A DNA stretch of 5,807 bases from an uncultured Collinsella sp. (GTDB lineage: Bacteria > Actinomycetota > Coriobacteriia > Coriobacteriales > Coriobacteriaceae): contig CAUFWM010000067.1 in assembly GCA_959596505.1 (NCBI GenBank), forward strand, positions 1 to 5,807, given 5' to 3'. The notes below the pieces were generated by a model. That model did no database searches, was not told the origin of the DNA, and saw nothing but the letters and a program-made list of their open reading frames with translations. Both the position numbers and the translations under genes were made by a program. Below, piece after piece: positions 4,615 through 5,807 of this stretch. Numbering within the stretch: the stretch's first letter is position 1; every line of letters starts with the position of its first letter.

Positions 4615-5807
4615 TTAGCCCAGACGCGGGAACAGCGGCTCGCCCTTCTCGACGGGCTGACCACCGGCAAGCAAGCCCCAAGCGCAAATGCCCTTGAGGT
4701 CGTCGCTCGCGGCCTCGTCCTCGCACGACAGGCGGCGCAGGGCCTCGGCAGAAGTCTGGGGCATGAGCGGCATCAGCAGGTGAGCGGCAATGCGGATAGC
4801 CTCGAGCAGGTTGTAGATCACAAATGCCAGCTCGTCAGCCTTGGTCTCGTCCTTGGCAAGCGCCCAGGGCTCGGAGTCCTCGATGTAGTGGTTGGCGGCA
4901 TGGATGAGCTCCATGACCTCGTCCTTAGCTCCACCGTAATCGAGCACGTCCATCTTGGCCATGTAGCGCTCGACCAGGCCATCGGCGATCTTTGCCAGCG
5001 GGTTTTCGAACGCATCGAACGACGCGGGCTTGGCGGGCGCGCAACCGTCAAAGTACTTGCCGCTCATGTTGAGCGAACGCGAGATAAGGTTGCCCCAGCT
5101 GTTGGCCAGGTCGGCGTTGTAGACCTGCTCCATGCGATCGAAGCTGATGGCACCGTCGGTGCCGGGGACGACGTCGGTCATGAAGTAATAGCGATAGCCC
5201 TCGACGCCCAGCATGTCGATAACGTCCTGCGGAGCGATGGCGTTGCCGCGGCTCTTGGACATCTTCTCGGCCTTGCCGGTCTCGGCATTGCGCACGGTCA
5301 GGAAGCCGTGGGCAAAGACGTGCTCGGGCAGGGCCTCACCAATGGCCATGAGCATGGCGGGCCAAATGACGCAGTGGAAGCGGATGATGTCCTTACCCAC
5401 GATGTGGAACTGCGCGGGCCAACGATAGGCCAGCTCGGTACGCGCCTCGTCGGTGTCGACGCCGTAGCCGACGGCCGTCATATAGTTGAGCAGTGCATCG
5501 AACCACACGTAGGTCACGTGGCCCTCGTCAAACGGGACCTGAATGCCCCAGTCAAAGCTCGTGCGGCTCACGGAAAGGTCGTTAAGACCGCCCTCGACAA
5601 AGCTGCGCACCTCGTTCATGCGGAACGCAGGCTCGACAAAGTCGGGGTGCTCGTCGTAAAGCTTGAGCAGCTTGTCCTGGAAGGCGGAAAGCTTAAAGAA
5701 GTAGGACTCCTCCTGCACGCGCTCAAGTGGACGGTGGCAGTCGGGGCACAGGTGCTGGCCGACGCTGCCGTACTCCTCGTCGCCCTTCTGGACCTGCGTA
5801 TCGGTGA
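4615..5807 (-). CDS. metG: Methionyl-tRNA synthetase, 3' part (cut by the window edge)
   Basis: Charges tRNA-Met and initiator tRNA with methionine in the cytoplasm. The window holds the last 396 residues; the reading frame is open to the right edge, so the GTG at 5718 is internal and not the start. Counting from the first complete codon, visible features are the zinc-knuckle pair CPDC (20-23), EESYFFKLS (32-40), YVWFDALLNY (99-108), HIVGKDIIRFH (134-144), the class I signature KMSKS (181-185; bases 5265-5251) and the anticodon-recognition helix region DLANSWGNLISR (232-243). The HIGH motif and catalytic N-terminus lie outside the window. The protein ends at GEPLFPRLG, right after the anticodon-binding helical domain, so it lacks the C-terminal Trbp111-like dimerisation domain found in E. 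coli and Bacillus enzymes. It is followed by its own terminator. Confidence 0.97.
   Translation of the reverse strand, partial: TDTQVQKGDEEYGSVGQHLCPDCHRPLERVQEESYFFKLSAFQDKLLKLYDEHPDFVEPAFRMNEVRSFVEGGLNDLSVSRTSFDWGIQVPFDEGHVTYVWFDALLNYMTAVGYGVDTDEARTELAYRWPAQFHIVGKDIIRFHCVIWPAMLMAIGEALPEHVFAHGFLTVRNAETGKAEKMSKSRGNAIAPQDVIDMLGVEGYRYYFMTDVVPGTDGAISFDRMEQVYNADLANSWGNLISRSLNMSGKYFDGCAPAKPASFDAFENPLAKIADGLVERYMAKMDVLDYGGAKDEVMELIHAANHYIEDSEPWALAKDETKADELAFVIYNLLEAIRIAAHLLMPLMPQTSAEALRRLSCEDEAASDDLKGICAWGLLAGGQPVEKGEPLFPRLG

Overview
The window is a compact bacterial housekeeping segment in which every recognisable gene lies on the minus strand. The high G+C content, strong AGGAG-type ribosome binding sites, CCA-encoding tRNA and style of the proteins suggest a Gram-positive actinobacterium. 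A gut Coriobacteriia member such as Collinsella is my best guess, but that is an inference from sequence character and not a database result.

In order of transcription (right to left) the window holds: the 3' part of metG (methionyl-tRNA synthetase, cut by the right edge) with a strong intrinsic terminator; rsmA/ksgA (16S rRNA A1518/A1519 dimethyltransferase); a TatD-family metal-dependent hydrolase gene whose start lies inside the end of rsmA; a tRNA-Leu(CAG) with its own promoter-like sequence and terminator; a 306-bp gene-free stretch; an SPFH/Band 7 membrane-anchored protein gene; rlmH (23S rRNA pseudouridine-1915 N3-methyltransferase), whose ribosome binding site is formed by the last codons of the SPFH gene; and proC (pyrroline-5-carboxylate reductase), closed by a terminator that begins at its stop codon.

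The genes fall into two likely transcription units separated by the tRNA. The metG-rsmA-tatD group is a variant of a widely conserved translation and RNA-processing neighbourhood (aminoacylation, small-subunit maturation, nuclease). The SPFH-rlmH-proC group links a membrane scaffold protein, large-subunit rRNA modification and the last step of proline synthesis; its first two genes are tightly coupled.

The least ordinary part is 2375-2627. The last 18 nt of the tRNA-Leu gene plus its terminator are present twice as a 64-bp direct repeat (61/64 identical, 189 bp apart). The copies bracket a 125-bp G+C-rich, hairpin-rich insert that carries a 12-nt inverted copy of the tRNA T-arm. This looks like a scar or very small mobile or repeat unit at a tRNA 3' end. 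I found no CRISPR array, transposase, phage gene or defence system, and no convincing new multi-gene system; the rest is ordinary core genome.
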